DNA of 64,000 nt from Mycobacterium adipatum (GCF_001644575.1 NZ_CP015596.1:5270001-5334000), one strand, 5' to 3'; positions 1-9,465 are shown, numbered from the stretch's first letter. Made by a program: numbers and translations. The notes: generated by a model not told the origin, from the sequence alone.

Positions 1-995
1 GCCGCCGCGATGGTGTCACCACCGGCACTGGAGTTCCCGAACGGCAGCATCTGCGGGCCGCCCCGGCCACTGACGATCGGACCGTCGAGGGTCACCACGG
101 CCACCGTCGGCTTGGTCTTGCGGCCCGGGATCGGCGGAGCAGGTTTGAAAGAGTTCGCCTTGGCGTACCGGGACAGGAACAGCCGTGGCGGCGCATCGTC
201 GCCATCGGCTTGCGCCGGGGCGCCGGTGAGCTCGGCGATCCGCGCGTAGGCCTCGTCACGGAATCCGATGCGGTCGACCAGCTTTGCCGACACCGCGGCG
301 TCCCGCAGCAGCGGCGCCTGGTCGGCGAGCGCGTCCACGGTGGCGGTGTCGAGATGACGGGACTCGGCGACCGCGTGCAGCACCTGCGCGTGCAGGCTGC
401 CGATCAGCGCGGTGTCCGCTTCGCGGTGCGCGTCCGTATAGCTGTCCTGGGTGAAAAGGTTTGCCGCCGACTTGTATTCGCCGCGGGCCACGAACTGCGC
501 CTCGATCCCCGCCTTGTCCAGGGCGCTGCGCAGGAACAGCGCGCTGGTGGCGAATCCGATCAGGCCGACCGTGCCCGAGGGCTGCATCCATACCTCACCG
601 AAGGCCGAAGCCAGGTAGTAGGACAACGTTCCCGGGTAGGTCTCCGCCCAGGCCAGGGTGGGCTTGGCCGTGCCGAACAGCGCGATGGCGTCCCGCAACT
701 CCTGCACCGGACCCGGCGCCGCGGCGGACAGCTGGATCCGCGCGATCAGCCCGGCGACCCGGTCGTCCTCGGCGGCGCGGTGCAGCGCGTCGACCGTTTG
801 CCGCAGCGTCAACGGCTTCCCGCCGAGAGATATCAGCGCCAGCGGATCGAAGCCGAGCGACTCGGGCGGCGCGGACTGCAGGTCGAGCTCGAGCACACAG
901 CCGTCGGGCACACCGTTGTGACGGGCGGTGTCGACCTTGCGGACCAAGGACTTCAGGTCGTCGGGACCGGGCAGGCTGGGGAGGAATCCGAACAT
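1..995 (-). CDS. sppA: Signal peptide peptidase SppA (protease IV), 3' end beyond window
   Basis: Reading frame open from ATG at 995 to the window edge (331 codons seen, stop outside). The product resembles the 67-kDa-type, two-module SppA, a serine/lysine protease that degrades leftover signal peptides at the membrane. The ARGEYKSAANLF segment near residue 175 matches the catalytic-lysine region of the N-terminal module. The catalytic serine lies in the C-terminal module, just reached at the window edge. It follows rplO on the same strand, after an intrinsic terminator, so it is probably transcribed separately. Family assignment is good; activity cannot be judged from a partial gene. Confidence 0.85.
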   Translation of the reverse strand, partial: MFGFLPSLPGPDDLKSLVRKVDTARHNGVPDGCVLELDLQSAPPESLGFDPLALISLGGKPLTLRQTVDALHRAAEDDRVAGLIARIQLSAAAPGPVQELRDAIALFGTAKPTLAWAETYPGTLSYYLASAFGEVWMQPSGTVGLIGFATSALFLRSALDKAGIEAQFVARGEYKSAANLFTQDSYTDAHREADTALIGSLHAQVLHAVAESRHLDTATVDALADQAPLLRDAAVSAKLVDRIGFRDEAYARIAELTGAPAQADGDDAPPRLFLSRYAKANSFKPAPPIPGRKTKPTVAVVTLDGPIVSGRGGPQMLPFGNSSAGGDTIAA

Positions 996-1146
996 CTTCC
1001 GAGCCTACCGGCGGCGACGGCCTGCGCCGGTGGTCGACTGAACCCAGGTAGGCGAACAGGCGCAGCGAGCGCCCTGGCGTCAGCCAACTCGACGCTCACC
1101 GGCATCTGGCTGAACTCACGGAGATGGACCCGCGCGGCCGGGCAAC

Positions 1147-1176
1147 GCAAAAGGCCCCTGCCGAAGCAGGGGCCTT
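1147..1176 (-). terminator. Intrinsic terminator after rplO (end of spc operon)
   Basis: A perfect 11-bp stem (AAGGCCCCTGC at 1151-1161 and its complement at 1166-1176) with a 4-nt loop. Read on the minus strand it is followed by TTTTGCGTT, giving a U-rich tail. It lies 16 bases beyond the rplO stop codon, the expected place for the end of the spc transcript. Confidence 0.85.
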
Positions 1177-1191
1177 CGCGGTCAGAGACTT

Positions 1192-1635
1192 CTACAGCTC
1201 GGTGGCCGAACCGCCGGCGGCCGTGATGGCCTCGCGCGCGGAGCCGCTGAACTTGTTGGCCGTGACGTCGACCTTGACGGACAGCTTGCCGTCGCCGAGG
1301 ACCTTCACCAGGGTGTTCTTGCGAACCAGACCCTTGCCCACCAGTTCGTCGACACCGACGGTGCCGCCCTGCGGGAACGCCTTGGCGATATCGCCGACGT
1401 TGACGACCTCGTAGGCCACCCGGAAGCGGTTCTTGAAGCCCTTGAGCTTCGGGAGCCGCATGTGGATCGGCATCTGGCCACCCTCGAACGTCGCGGGGAC
1501 GTTCTTGCGGGCCTTGGTGCCCTTGGTGCCGCGACCCGCGGTCTTACCCTTGGAGCCTTCACCGCGGCCGACGCGGGTCTTCTTCGTCTTCGAGCCGGGG
1601 GCCGGCTTCAGGTCGTGCAGCTTGATGACACTCAT
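1192..1635 (-). CDS. rplO: 50S ribosomal protein L15
   Basis: 147 residues, usual length. The basic, glycine-rich N-terminus (motif [17 protein letters not shown]) is typical of L15, which helps assemble the central protuberance of the large subunit. It is the last gene of the spc operon here, directly after rpmD and before a strong terminator. In many bacteria secY-adk-map follow L15 in the same operon; here sppA follows instead, so those genes must lie elsewhere. Confidence 0.97.
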   Translation of the reverse strand: MSVIKLHDLKPAPGSKTKKTRVGRGEGSKGKTAGRGTKGTKARKNVPATFEGGQMPIHMRLPKLKGFKNRFRVAYEVVNVGDIAKAFPQGGTVGVDELVGKGLVRKNTLVKVLGDGKLSVKVDVTANKFSGSAREAITAAGGSATEL

Positions 1636-1640
1636 GATTC

Positions 1641-1820
1641 CTAGACCTCCTCGACCGTGATGAGGTGATGCACGGTCTTGATCAGACCCCGGGTCTGAGC
1701 GTTGTCCTCACGGACGACGGACTGGCGGATCTTCCGCAGCCCCAGCGTGCGCAGGCTTTCGCGCTGCTTCCAGCGTGCGCCGATGGTCCCGCGCACCTGG
1801 GTGATCTTGAGTTCTGCCAT
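1641..1820 (-). CDS. rpmD: 50S ribosomal protein L30
   Basis: 59 residues from ATG at 1818-1820 ([20 protein letters not shown]) to TAG at 1641. The ITQVRGTIG start and the GLRK segment are L30 signatures. It sits between rpsE and rplO with gaps of only a few bases, so it is cotranscribed. L30 is a small, non-essential-type component of the large subunit that contacts 5S rRNA. Confidence 0.95.
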   Translation of the reverse strand: MAELKITQVRGTIGARWKQRESLRTLGLRKIRQSVVREDNAQTRGLIKTVHHLITVEEV

Positions 1821-1822
1821 GA

Positions 1823-2491
1823 CTATGCCGACCCCTCACGCGCGGCACTGGCGGCCAGCGCCTCGCTTTCGCGCCGGGCCTTGAGCATGCCGGCCGGCGC
1901 CACATCCTCGATGGACAGGCCACGACGGGCCGCCACCTCTTCGGGCCGCTGGATCATCTTGAGTGCGGCGACGGTGGCGTGCACCACGTTGATCGCGTTA
2001 TCGCTACCCAGCGACTTGGCCAGGACGTCGTGCACCCCGGCGCATTCGAGCACGGCGCGGCAAGCACCGCCGGCGATGACACCGGTACCGGGGCTGGCCG
2101 GACGCAGCATCACGACACCGGCCGCGGCCTCACCCTGGACCGGGTGCACGATGGTGCTGCCGATCAGCGGCACGCGGAAGAAGTTCTTGCGAGCTTCCTC
2201 GACGCCCTTGGCGATGGCGGCCGGAACTTCCTTGGCCTTGCCGTAGCCGACGCCGACCATGCCGTTGCCGTCACCGACGATGACCAGCGCGGTGAAGCTG
2301 AAGCGCCGACCACCCTTGACCACCTTGGAGACGCGGTTGATGGTGACGACGCGCTCGATGTAGTTGCTCTTCTCACCGCGGTCGTCGCCGCGGCCACGGC
2401 CGCCACGATCGTCACGGCCTCGGCCGCCGCGATCTCCGCGGCCGCCGCGATTGTCCTGCGCCGAACCGGCGCCAGCCTGGTCGGCCATCAT
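1823..2491 (-). CDS. rpsE: 30S ribosomal protein S5
   Basis: 222 residues. The N-terminal 45 or so residues are a low-complexity extension rich in RGG/DRG repeats, followed by the double-stranded-RNA-binding-like S5 core ([22 protein letters not shown], then the [12 protein letters not shown] region). S5 acts in decoding accuracy and head rotation of the small subunit. Two adjacent ATG codons (2491 and 2488) are possible starts; a GAGAGGA ribosome binding site fits either. The RGG-rich tail is longer than in E. coli. Confidence 0.96.
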   Translation of the reverse strand: MMADQAGAGSAQDNRGGRGDRGGRGRDDRGGRGRGDDRGEKSNYIERVVTINRVSKVVKGGRRFSFTALVIVGDGNGMVGVGYGKAKEVPAAIAKGVEEARKNFFRVPLIGSTIVHPVQGEAAAGVVMLRPASPGTGVIAGGACRAVLECAGVHDVLAKSLGSDNAINVVHATVAALKMIQRPEEVAARRGLSIEDVAPAGMLKARRESEALAASAAREGSA

Positions 2492-2513
2492 GCAGTCCTC
2501 TCGTTGTCAGTCA

Positions 2514-2930
2514 TCAGAATTTCAGCCCGCCCTCGCGCGCGGCATCGGCCAGCGCGGCGATCCGGCCGCCGTAGGTGTAGCCGCCACGGTCGAACACGAC
2601 CGTCTCGACACCGGCTGCCTTGGCGCGCTCGGCGATCAGCTGACCGACCCGCACGCTCTGTGCCTTCTTGTCGCCGTCGACGGCACGCACATCGGGCTCG
2701 ATGGACGAGGCCGCGGCGACGGTGACGCCGGCGAGATCGTCGATGAGCTGGACGTGGATGTGCCGGGACGACCGGTTGACCATCAGACGCGGGGCGTCGG
2801 CGGTGCCGGAGACCTTCTTGCGCAACCGGGCGTGCCGACGGATCCGCGCGACCCGACGGGTCTCGGAGATGTTCTGCCCCACCGGCTTGTGCTTCGCGCC
2901 GGCGGCTGCATCAGTTTTCGTGGAAGCCAT
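2514..2930 (-). CDS. rplR: 50S ribosomal protein L18
   Basis: 138 residues. The core [25 protein letters not shown] followed by [15 protein letters not shown] is the standard L18 sequence, the 5S-rRNA-binding protein of the central protuberance. A short charged N-terminal extension ([12 protein letters not shown]) precedes it. It lies between rplF and rpsE in the spc operon. Confidence 0.97.
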   Translation of the reverse strand: MASTKTDAAAGAKHKPVGQNISETRRVARIRRHARLRKKVSGTADAPRLMVNRSSRHIHVQLIDDLAGVTVAAASSIEPDVRAVDGDKKAQSVRVGQLIAERAKAAGVETVVFDRGGYTYGGRIAALADAAREGGLKF

Positions 2931-2932
2931 GG

Positions 2933-3472
2933 TTACTTACCTGTCTTTCCGACCTTGCGGCGGATCTGCTCACCCTCGTACCGCACGCCCTTGCCCTTGT
3001 ACGGGTCGGGGCGGCGCAGGCGGCGGATGACCGCGGCGATCTGGCCGACCTTCTGCTTGTCGATGCCCGTGATCGAGAACTTCGTGGGTGTCTCGACCGC
3101 GAACGTGATGCCCTCGGGCGCTTCGATGAGGACCGGGTGGCTGTAGCCGAGCGCGAACTCCAGGTTGGCACCCTTGAGCGCGACGCGGTAGCCGACGCCG
3201 AAGATCTCCATCTTGCGGGTGTAGCCCTCGGTGACACCGGTGACCAGGTTGGCCACCAGGGTGCGGGACAGCCCGTGCAGCGAGCGGCTGCGCCGCTCGT
3301 CGTCGGGGCGGGTCACCACGATGGCGCCATCGTCGTTGCGCGAGACCACGATCGGCTCGGCGACATCCAGGGTCAGGGTGCCCTTGGGCCCCTTGACCGA
3401 CACGTTCTGGCCATCAATGGCCACATCGACCCCGGCAGGAACCAGGACCGGCTGCTTTCCAATACGCGACAT
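2933..3472 (-). CDS. rplF: 50S ribosomal protein L6
   Basis: 179 residues, starting [17 protein letters not shown], the usual L6 start. Two tandem L6 folds are visible, the second ending with the [19 protein letters not shown] signature. L6 sits near the factor-binding centre. The stop codon is 2 bases before the rplR start, consistent with coupled translation. Confidence 0.97.
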   Translation of the reverse strand: MSRIGKQPVLVPAGVDVAIDGQNVSVKGPKGTLTLDVAEPIVVSRNDDGAIVVTRPDDERRSRSLHGLSRTLVANLVTGVTEGYTRKMEIFGVGYRVALKGANLEFALGYSHPVLIEAPEGITFAVETPTKFSITGIDKQKVGQIAAVIRRLRRPDPYKGKGVRYEGEQIRRKVGKTGK

Positions 3473-3485
3473 GTTTTTCGTTCCC

Positions 3486-3884
3486 CTACCAGACGTAAGC
3501 GAGGACTTCGCCGCCCACGCCTTGTCGAGTTGCCTGGCGATCGGTGAGCAGACCGGAGGACGTGGAGATGATCGCCACGCCCAGGCCGCCGAGCACCCGA
3601 GGCAGATTGGTGGACTTTGCGTAGACCCGCAGACCGGGCTTGCTCACCCGGCGCAGGCCCGCGATGCTGCGCTCCCGGCTGGGGCCGTACTTCAGCTGCA
3701 CCACAAGGGCTTTGCCCACGCGGGCATCCTCGGTGCGGTAATCGGAGATGTAGCCCTCTTTCTTGAGGATCTCGGCGATGTTCGCCTTGATCTTCGAGTG
3801 GGGCAGAGTCACCTCATCGTGGTACGCCGAGTTGGCGTTACGCAGACGCGTCAAGAAGTCTGCGATGGGATCGGTCATCGTCAT
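3486..3884 (-). CDS. rpsH: 30S ribosomal protein S8
   Basis: 132 residues with the S8 start [17 protein letters not shown] and the conserved C-terminal [12 protein letters not shown] region. S8 binds 16S rRNA helix 21 and, in E. coli, represses the spc operon by binding its mRNA; whether that control exists here cannot be read from this sequence. It lies between rpsN and rplF, with an 88-base gap to rpsN. Confidence 0.97.
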   Translation of the reverse strand: MTMTDPIADFLTRLRNANSAYHDEVTLPHSKIKANIAEILKKEGYISDYRTEDARVGKALVVQLKYGPSRERSIAGLRRVSKPGLRVYAKSTNLPRVLGGLGVAIISTSSGLLTDRQATRQGVGGEVLAYVW

Positions 3885-3972
3885 GACAGCCGGTTCACCT
3901 TCCTTGCGGCGGTTCCCATGTGCTCATTGCTCACAGTGGGCCTTCCGAAATTTGTATTCGAATGAATGCTGG

Positions 3973-4158
3973 TTACCAGCTGGACTTCTGGACACCGGGC
4001 AGTTCGCCCGCGTGCGCCATTTCGCGCAGGCAGATCCGGCACAGGCCGAACTTGCGGAACACTGCGTGCGGACGACCGCACCGGTTGCACCGGGTGTATC
4101 CGCGCACCGCGAACTTCGGCTTCTTGTTGGCCTTGTTGACCAGAGCCTTCTTTGCCAT
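3973..4158 (-). CDS. rpsN: 30S ribosomal protein S14, zinc-binding type
   Basis: 61 residues with four cysteines (C24, C27, C40, C43) in two CxxC pairs, which makes this the short zinc-ribbon (type Z) form of S14. Mycobacteria usually also have a longer, cysteine-free S14 induced on zinc limitation; that paralogue is not in this window. It lies between rplE and rpsH. Confidence 0.97.
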   Translation of the reverse strand: MAKKALVNKANKKPKFAVRGYTRCNRCGRPHAVFRKFGLCRICLREMAHAGELPGVQKSSW

Positions 4159-4161
4159 TGC

Positions 4162-4734
4162 TCAGTTCTCCTTGAACGGAAAGCCGAGGGCCCGCAGCAG
4201 CACTCGTCCTTCGTCGTCGTTGGTCGCCGTGGTGACGACGGTGATGTCCATGCCGCGGGGGCGATCGATGGAATCCACGTCGATCTCGTGGAACACCGAC
4301 TGCTCCGAGAGCCCGAAGGTGTAGTTACCGCTGCCGTCGAACTGCTTGGGGCTCAGGCCACGGAAGTCGCGGATACGGGGAAGCGCGATGGAGACCAGGC
4401 GGTCCAGGAACTCCCACATGCGGTCGCCGCGCAGTGTCACCCGGGCGCCGATCGGCATGCCTTCGCGCAGCTTGAACTGGGCGATGGACTTACGTGCCTT
4501 GCGGATTTCGGGCTTCTGACCGGTGATCAGGGCCAGGTCGTTGACCGCGCCGTTGATCAGCTTCGCGTCGCGGGCGGCGTCACCGACACCCATGTTGACG
4601 ACGACCTTCACCACGCCGGGGATCTGCATCACGTTGGCGTAGTTGAACTCTTGGTTGAGCGCGTCCTTGATTTCCTCGCGGTAGCGCTGCTTGAGCCGCG
4701 GCTGCACCTTGGCGGCGTTTTCTACTGTGGTCAT
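4162..4734 (-). CDS. rplE: 50S ribosomal protein L5
   Basis: 190 residues. The segments [21 protein letters not shown] and [21 protein letters not shown] are L5 hallmarks; L5 binds 5S rRNA and contacts P-site tRNA. It starts at ATG 4734, two bases after the rplX stop, and ends 3 bases before rpsN, in a tightly packed operon. Confidence 0.97.
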   Translation of the reverse strand: MTTVENAAKVQPRLKQRYREEIKDALNQEFNYANVMQIPGVVKVVVNMGVGDAARDAKLINGAVNDLALITGQKPEIRKARKSIAQFKLREGMPIGARVTLRGDRMWEFLDRLVSIALPRIRDFRGLSPKQFDGSGNYTFGLSEQSVFHEIDVDSIDRPRGMDITVVTTATNDDEGRVLLRALGFPFKEN

Positions 4735-4736
4735 TC

Positions 4737-5054
4737 TCAGATGTCCTTGCCATTGCGCTTGGAGACCCGAACCTTCTTGCCCGACTCCTCGTCGACGCGG
4801 TAGCCGATGCGGGTGGGGTTGCCGTCGGAGTCGATGACCATCACGTTGGAGACGTGGATGGCCGCCTCCTGCGTGACGATGCCGCCGGAGGAGGCGCCGC
4901 GCTCGTTCTGCGACTGCGCGGTGTGCTTCTTGATCCGGTTCACGCCCTCGACGAGGACCTTCTCGCGGGACGGGTACGCCTCGATGACCTTGCCCTTGGC
5001 GCCCTTGTCCTTACCGGAGACCACGAGCACGGTGTCACCCTTGTGCACCTTCAT
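4737..5054 (-). CDS. rplX: 50S ribosomal protein L24
   Basis: 105 residues with the KOW motif at the N-terminus ([20 protein letters not shown]), the mark of L24, an initiator of large-subunit assembly. The gene begins directly at the rplN stop codon (5055), suggesting translational coupling. Confidence 0.97.
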   Translation of the reverse strand: MKVHKGDTVLVVSGKDKGAKGKVIEAYPSREKVLVEGVNRIKKHTAQSQNERGASSGGIVTQEAAIHVSNVMVIDSDGNPTRIGYRVDEESGKKVRVSKRNGKDI

Positions 5055-5423
5055 TTACAGCACCTCCGGGGCGAGCGAAACGATCTTCATGAACTTCTTC
5101 TCACGCAGCTCGCGGCCCACCGGGCCGAAGATGCGGGTGCCGCGCGGATCGTTGTCCGCCTTGATGATGACGGCGGCGTTCTCGTCGAACTTGATGTAGC
5201 TGCCATCGGCACGGCGACGTTCCTTGACGGTGCGCACCACGACGGCCTTGACCACATCGCCACGCTTGACGTTGCCGCCCGGGATGGCTTCCTTGACGGT
5301 CGCCACGATGATGTCGCCGATGCCGGCATAGCGCCGCGACGAGCCACCGAGAACGCGGATGCACAAGATCTCCTTGGCACCCGTGTTGTCGGCGACCTTC
5401 AGCCGCGATTCCTGCTGAATCAC
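5055..5423 (-). CDS. rplN: 50S ribosomal protein L14
   Basis: 122 residues starting at GTG 5423 ([18 protein letters not shown]), with AGGAG 6 bases upstream. The start and the C-terminal [24 protein letters not shown] are diagnostic of L14, which forms an intersubunit bridge. It is the first gene of the spc operon here and is preceded by a promoter-like sequence and a 120-base leader rather than by rpsQ. Confidence 0.97.
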   Translation of the reverse strand: MIQQESRLKVADNTGAKEILCIRVLGGSSRRYAGIGDIIVATVKEAIPGGNVKRGDVVKAVVVRTVKERRRADGSYIKFDENAAVIIKADNDPRGTRIFGPVGRELREKKFMKIVSLAPEVL

Positions 5424-5543
5424 TCGATCTCCTGACCTGGTTATGTGTGCACGGCAGATACCGACCTGACGTGCGCGGTCTTTGTCACCCCGAGAGCACG
5501 CAGGGTTTTCTCACATGAGAGAACCGAGGTCTGCCCCAGGCAA

Positions 5544-5579
5544 CCCCTAGAGTCTAGGGGACGACCTGCGCAGAGCCAA
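5544..5579 (-). promoter_or_regulatory. Candidate spc operon promoter with palindrome over the -10
   Basis: On the minus strand TTGGCT (5574-5579) and TAGACT (5551-5556) are separated by exactly 17 bases, a sigma-70/SigA-like arrangement. The -10 lies inside a palindrome CCCCTAGAgTCTAGGGG (plus-strand reading, 5544-5560). The predicted start near 5544 would give a leader of about 120 bases before rplN. Pattern match only; no transcript data. Confidence 0.5.
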
Positions 5580-5606
5580 ATCCCAGCTCATCGGGGGCGG
5601 CACGGG

Positions 5607-6032
5607 TCAGACGACGGCGGCGCTGAGCTCCACTTCGACGGGCGCCCCGGACGGTAGGGCACAGACCCCGATCGCGCTGCGGGCGGGCAGCGCGGCGACG
5701 CCGAGTTCGGCCGCCAGCACGGCGGAGGCGCCGTCGGCGACCGCACTGAGCGCGGTGAATTCGGGCGTGCAGGCGATGAACACCGTCATCCGCAGGCAGC
5801 GCAACGTCCCAGGTCCCGGCATCGCCGCCCGGGCCGCGCCGAGCGCGTTGCGCGCCGCGAGCCCGGCCGCCGCGCGCGCCTCCTCGGCACTCAGGGTGGC
5901 CCCGACGACACCGGTGAAGACCAGCACACCGGCGCGTCGGGGCGTCATACCCGCGGTGTGGATGACGCCGTCGTGGCACACCGCGGGCACATAGTCGCCC
6001 TGCGGGGCGGGCACCGCCCAGTCAGTCGACAC
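5607..6032 (-). CDS. RidA/YjgF-family protein
   Basis: 141 residues from GTG at 6032, which overlaps the end of the upstream hydrolase gene by 11 bases. RidA proteins hydrolyse reactive enamine/imine intermediates; relatives such as RutC act in catabolic pathways. The PARSAIGV segment near the C-terminus carries the arginine that in RidA binds the substrate carboxylate. An ATG farther upstream (6080) would lie deep inside the neighbour and is less likely. As the last gene of the HDO operon it may deal with an imine made by the pathway, or simply protect against one. The substrate is unknown. Confidence 0.8.
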   Translation of the reverse strand: MSTDWAVPAPQGDYVPAVCHDGVIHTAGMTPRRAGVLVFTGVVGATLSAEEARAAAGLAARNALGAARAAMPGPGTLRCLRMTVFIACTPEFTALSAVADGASAVLAAELGVAALPARSAIGVCALPSGAPVEVELSAAVV

Positions 6033-7626
6033 CGAGCGCCACACCCTCCTGGCGGGGGTCGGCGGCACCGCTGAGCACACCCCGCTCGTCGACGGAGATC
6101 AGCTGGGCGCTGCCGCCGGCACCGTGATCGGGTTGCACGACGAGGCGGTGCCCGAGAACGGCCAGTTCGTCGCGCACCGCAGCGGGCAGGGCGGCCTCGA
6201 CGCGCAGTTCGTCGGGGGCGCCGACGACGTCGGCGTCCGAACCCGGGAAGACGGTGAACCGGGGTGCCGCCACCGCTTCGGCGGGATCACGGCCATGGTC
6301 GAGGAGGTGGGAGATCAGCTGCATGTTCCACTGCACCTGCCCGTCGCCGCCCGGGGTGTTGCCGACGTGCTTGAGCGCACCCGCGTCGTCGGTGACGATC
6401 CAGGCGTTGAGCGTGTGCAACGGTTTCCGGCGCGGTTTCACCTCGTTGGGATGCCCGGGTAACAGGTAGGCGCCTCGGCCGAGACGGTTGTTGAGCACCA
6501 CCCCGGTGCCCGGCACCGTGAATTTCGCGCCGAAGGTGAACGCCAGCGAATGGATGAAGCTGACCGCCCGGCCGTCGGCATCCACCGCCACCGTCGAGGT
6601 GGTGTCACCCGCCGCGACCGCGATCGGGCCGCGGACTTCGGTGCGGGCGTCGAGATCGCGGCGTTGCGCGTCCAGGCGTTCGGCGGTCAGGATGTAGTCG
6701 GCACCGTCGCGACGATTATCGCTGCCGCACAATGCAAATCGGTCTACAAACGACAGTCGGGCGGCGCGGGCGAGCCGGTCGATGCCGGCCGCCGACAGCC
6801 AGTCGGCCGCAGCGAGGACGCCGTCGCACAGCGCCGCCTGCTGCAGCACCATCCAGCCCGGCGTCGGCAGCGGCGTCTGGTGCAGCACCGCGCCGGCGTA
6901 GCGCCCGGTGACGGCGCGCTCCGGGGTCACCTGCGCGCCCGCCGCCCATTCGTCGCCGCTGAACGGCGCGCCGCCGGCCTGCAACGCCGCCACGGCGCGT
7001 TCGGCGAACTCGCCGGTGTAGAAGCTCACCGGGTGCTGCGCCAAGGCACGGATGGTGGCCGCCAGCGCCGGTTGCGGCAGCCTGCGCCCCACCGCGGCGG
7101 CAACACCGTGCGGTGCATAGATCTCGGCAAGTCCGGGATCGGCGGCGACCGCGCGGGCCGCCTCACCGACATCACCGGCGGTGCGCGCCGAACAGGGCAG
7201 CCCCTGCTCGGCGATACGGGCGGCCGGTTCCCACAGCTCCGGCAGCGACCGGGTGGCCCCGCCGTCATGCAGTGCCGCCAGCGCGGCGGGAGCGCCGGGC
7301 ACCGCGACGGCCAGCGGGCCATCCAGCGGTATCGCGGTAAGGCCTTGCCCGGCATAGAAATCCGGGGTACCCCCGTCGGGACCGAAACCGGATCCGTTGA
7401 CGGTCCACACCCGCCCGTCGGGTTCGCGGACCACCGCGAAGGCGTCGCCGCCGATACCGCACTGGCCGGGCAACGTCAGCCAGGTCAGCCCGGCCATCGC
7501 CAGGGTCGCGTCGATGGCGTTACCCCCGTCGGCCAGCACCCGGGCACCGGCCAAACTGGCCGCCGGATGACTGCTGCTGACCATGCCGCCCGCCGACAGC
7601 GCCGGCGGCCGAGGCGCCGCGTTCAT
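6022..7626 (-). CDS. Gamma-glutamyltransferase-family Ntn hydrolase, probably an amidohydrolase
   Basis: 534 residues from ATG 7626, sharing one base with the preceding stop. The fold is that of the gamma-glutamyltransferase family, which self-cleaves before a catalytic threonine; the expected nucleophile is T342 in DTTSTVAVDADG. The family NN motif (VVLNNRLGR, about 379-380) is present. However, the PLSSM segment that shapes the oxyanion hole in true gamma-glutamyltransferases reads KPLHTLNAW (H404-T405), a pattern I associate with relatives such as oxamate amidohydrolase. No signal peptide is visible, so it is probably cytoplasmic, unlike periplasmic GGT. Its place in the HDO operon suggests an amide or gamma-glutamyl-amide substrate; this is inference. 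Confidence 0.75.
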   Translation of the reverse strand: MNAAPRPPALSAGGMVSSSHPAASLAGARVLADGGNAIDATLAMAGLTWLTLPGQCGIGGDAFAVVREPDGRVWTVNGSGFGPDGGTPDFYAGQGLTAIPLDGPLAVAVPGAPAALAALHDGGATRSLPELWEPAARIAEQGLPCSARTAGDVGEAARAVAADPGLAEIYAPHGVAAAVGRRLPQPALAATIRALAQHPVSFYTGEFAERAVAALQAGGAPFSGDEWAAGAQVTPERAVTGRYAGAVLHQTPLPTPGWMVLQQAALCDGVLAAADWLSAAGIDRLARAARLSFVDRFALCGSDNRRDGADYILTAERLDAQRRDLDARTEVRGPIAVAAGDTTSTVAVDADGRAVSFIHSLAFTFGAKFTVPGTGVVLNNRLGRGAYLLPGHPNEVKPRRKPLHTLNAWIVTDDAGALKHVGNTPGGDGQVQWNMQLISHLLDHGRDPAEAVAAPRFTVFPGSDADVVGAPDELRVEAALPAAVRDELAVLGHRLVVQPDHGAGGSAQLISVDERGVLSGAADPRQEGVALGVD

Positions 7627-7982
7627 CACAGCCCCCGGCGGGCCCGGCGGGTCGGGCCCGCGGGCGCCTCCCCCGGCTCGACACCGACGAAGATCTCGCC
7701 GTCGCGTTCCTGGCACGGGAAGGTCTTGATGGGTTCGGTGGCCGGCGGGCTGATCGGTTCGCCGGTCTCCAGGTCGAACGCACTGCCATGACAGGAGCAG
7801 CCGATCCCGTCGTCGCGCAGCTTGCCCGAGGACAGCAGGCAGTCCAGATGGGTGCAGTAGTTCGACGTCGCGTAGGCCTTGCCGTTCAGCCGTGCCACGG
7901 CGAACTCGTGATCGCCGGAGTAGAACCGGCGGACTATCCCCTCGGGCACCTGCCCGGATCGCGCTACCCGAACGAATTCCAT
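7626..7982 (-). CDS. Rieske [2Fe-2S] ferredoxin (first of two)
   Basis: 118 residues from ATG 7982 with GGAGAG just upstream; an upstream in-frame start at 8012 lacks such a site. The cluster ligands are clear: CTH in NYCTHLDC and CSCH in GCSCHGSAFD, the CxH...CxxH Rieske pattern. Small cytoplasmic Rieske ferredoxins pass electrons from a flavoprotein reductase to an oxygenase. It lies between the aldehyde dehydrogenase and the Ntn hydrolase, and a second Rieske ferredoxin is in the same operon, so one may serve a different partner. Confidence 0.9.
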   Translation of the reverse strand: MEFVRVARSGQVPEGIVRRFYSGDHEFAVARLNGKAYATSNYCTHLDCLLSSGKLRDDGIGCSCHGSAFDLETGEPISPPATEPIKTFPCQERDGEIFVGVEPGEAPAGPTRRARRGL

Positions 7983-8019
7983 TGTTGCTCTCCGTGTTTC
8001 TGTGATGACCAAGGAAGGG

Positions 8020-9465
8020 TCAGGCGTCGAGATAGACGGTCTTCTCGGCCAGGTAGAACTCCATCATCGAGGCACCGGCCTGTTCCTTGAACGTCGCCGT
8101 CGATGATGCCTTGTACCCGCCGAACGGCGCATTCATCGCCATCCCGGTGGTCGGTTGATTGATCTTCACCAACCCAGTGCGCGACCGGCGGGCGAACGTC
8201 TGCGCGGTGGCCAGGTCCGAGGTGACGATGGCCGCGGACAGCCCGAACTCGGTGGCGTTGGCCAACTCGATCGCCTCCTCGAACGAGCCGGCACGCTGGA
8301 ACGCCAGCAGCGGGCCGAACACTTCTTCGGTCACGATGCGCATCGTGGGGTCGGTGTCGGTGAACACCGCGGGTCGCACGAAGTGGCCGCCCGGGCCGCC
8401 GGCCACCTCCACGGTGGTGCCCCCGCAGCGCAGCCGCGCACCTTCGGCGACACCGGTGGCCACGTAGTGCGCGAACTTGTCGAGTTGCTGTGCGCTGGCC
8501 AGTGCCCCCATGTCGACACCGGCGTCGCAGCCGGGGCCGACCACCAATGCGTCGGTGCGTCGGATGACCCGCTCGACCAGGTCGTCGTGCACCGCGTCGG
8601 TCGCGATCACCCGGCTGGTGCCGGTGCAGGCCTGCCCGGACAATCCGAAGGCGCCCTTGACGATCAGGGCCGCCGCGCGGTCGAGGTCGGCGTCATCGGC
8701 GACGAGCACCGGGTTCTTGCCACCCATCTCCAACTGCACCCGCCGGTGCGGCCCGACCTGGGCATGGATCGCCCGACCGACCCCGGTGGAACCGGTGAAC
8801 GTGACCGCGGCGATCCGCTCGTCGGCCGCCACCGCGGCGCCTGGGGCCCCGTCGCCCTGGACGAGCGCGATCACCGACGGCGGCAACCCGCCGGCCAGCA
8901 ACGCCTCGACGAGACGTTGCCCCATCAGGGGGGTGATCTCGGACGGCTTGAACAGCACCGGGTTTCCGACCGCGAGAGCGGGGCCGAGCTTGCGCGAGGG
9001 GATGTTGAGCGGGAAGTTCCACGGGGTGATCGCCCCGACCACACCGACGGGTTCGCGCAGCGTGTACAGCAGGGTGTCCCCCACCGCCGGCAGCGTCACC
9101 CCGGCGCAGCGGGTCGCCTCGGCGGCGTAGTACCGCAGGTTGGCCGGTGTCCGACTGACCTCCATGGTGGCCTCGGCGACTGTCTTGCCCTCCTCGCGCA
9201 CCAGCTCGGCGATCAGCTCGGGCGCGCGCTGCACCAGCTGGGCCGCAGCCGATTCCAGGATCGCCGCGCGGCGCTCGGGTGCGGTCGCCGCCCAACCGGG
9301 TGCGGCCTTCACCAGCCCGTCCACCGCGTTGGCGACGTCCTCGGGGCCCGACGCCGGGAAGTTCCCGATCACATCGGTGGGGTCGGCCGGATTGGTCCGG
9401 GTGAAGGTGTTTCCCGAGCGGGCGGGCACCCAGGCGCCGCCGATCAGGTTGAGTCCGGTGATCAC
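8020..9465 (-). CDS. NAD(P)-dependent aldehyde dehydrogenase
   Basis: 481 residues from GTG 9465, overlapping the reductase stop (GTGA). Full-length ALDH superfamily: the cofactor-binding FTGSTGVGR, the general base glutamate in QLEMGGKNPVL and the catalytic cysteine in GQACTGTSRV are all present. The enzyme should oxidise an aldehyde to a carboxylic acid; the operon context suggests the aldehyde comes from oxidation of an amine or related nitrogen compound by the diiron protein. Members with this look are often annotated as semialdehyde or benzaldehyde dehydrogenases, but the substrate cannot be read from sequence. Confidence 0.93.
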   Translation of the reverse strand: MITGLNLIGGAWVPARSGNTFTRTNPADPTDVIGNFPASGPEDVANAVDGLVKAAPGWAATAPERRAAILESAAAQLVQRAPELIAELVREEGKTVAEATMEVSRTPANLRYYAAEATRCAGVTLPAVGDTLLYTLREPVGVVGAITPWNFPLNIPSRKLGPALAVGNPVLFKPSEITPLMGQRLVEALLAGGLPPSVIALVQGDGAPGAAVAADERIAAVTFTGSTGVGRAIHAQVGPHRRVQLEMGGKNPVLVADDADLDRAAALIVKGAFGLSGQACTGTSRVIATDAVHDDLVERVIRRTDALVVGPGCDAGVDMGALASAQQLDKFAHYVATGVAEGARLRCGGTTVEVAGGPGGHFVRPAVFTDTDPTMRIVTEEVFGPLLAFQRAGSFEEAIELANATEFGLSAAIVTSDLATAQTFARRSRTGLVKINQPTTGMAMNAPFGGYKASSTATFKEQAGASMMEFYLAEKTVYLDA

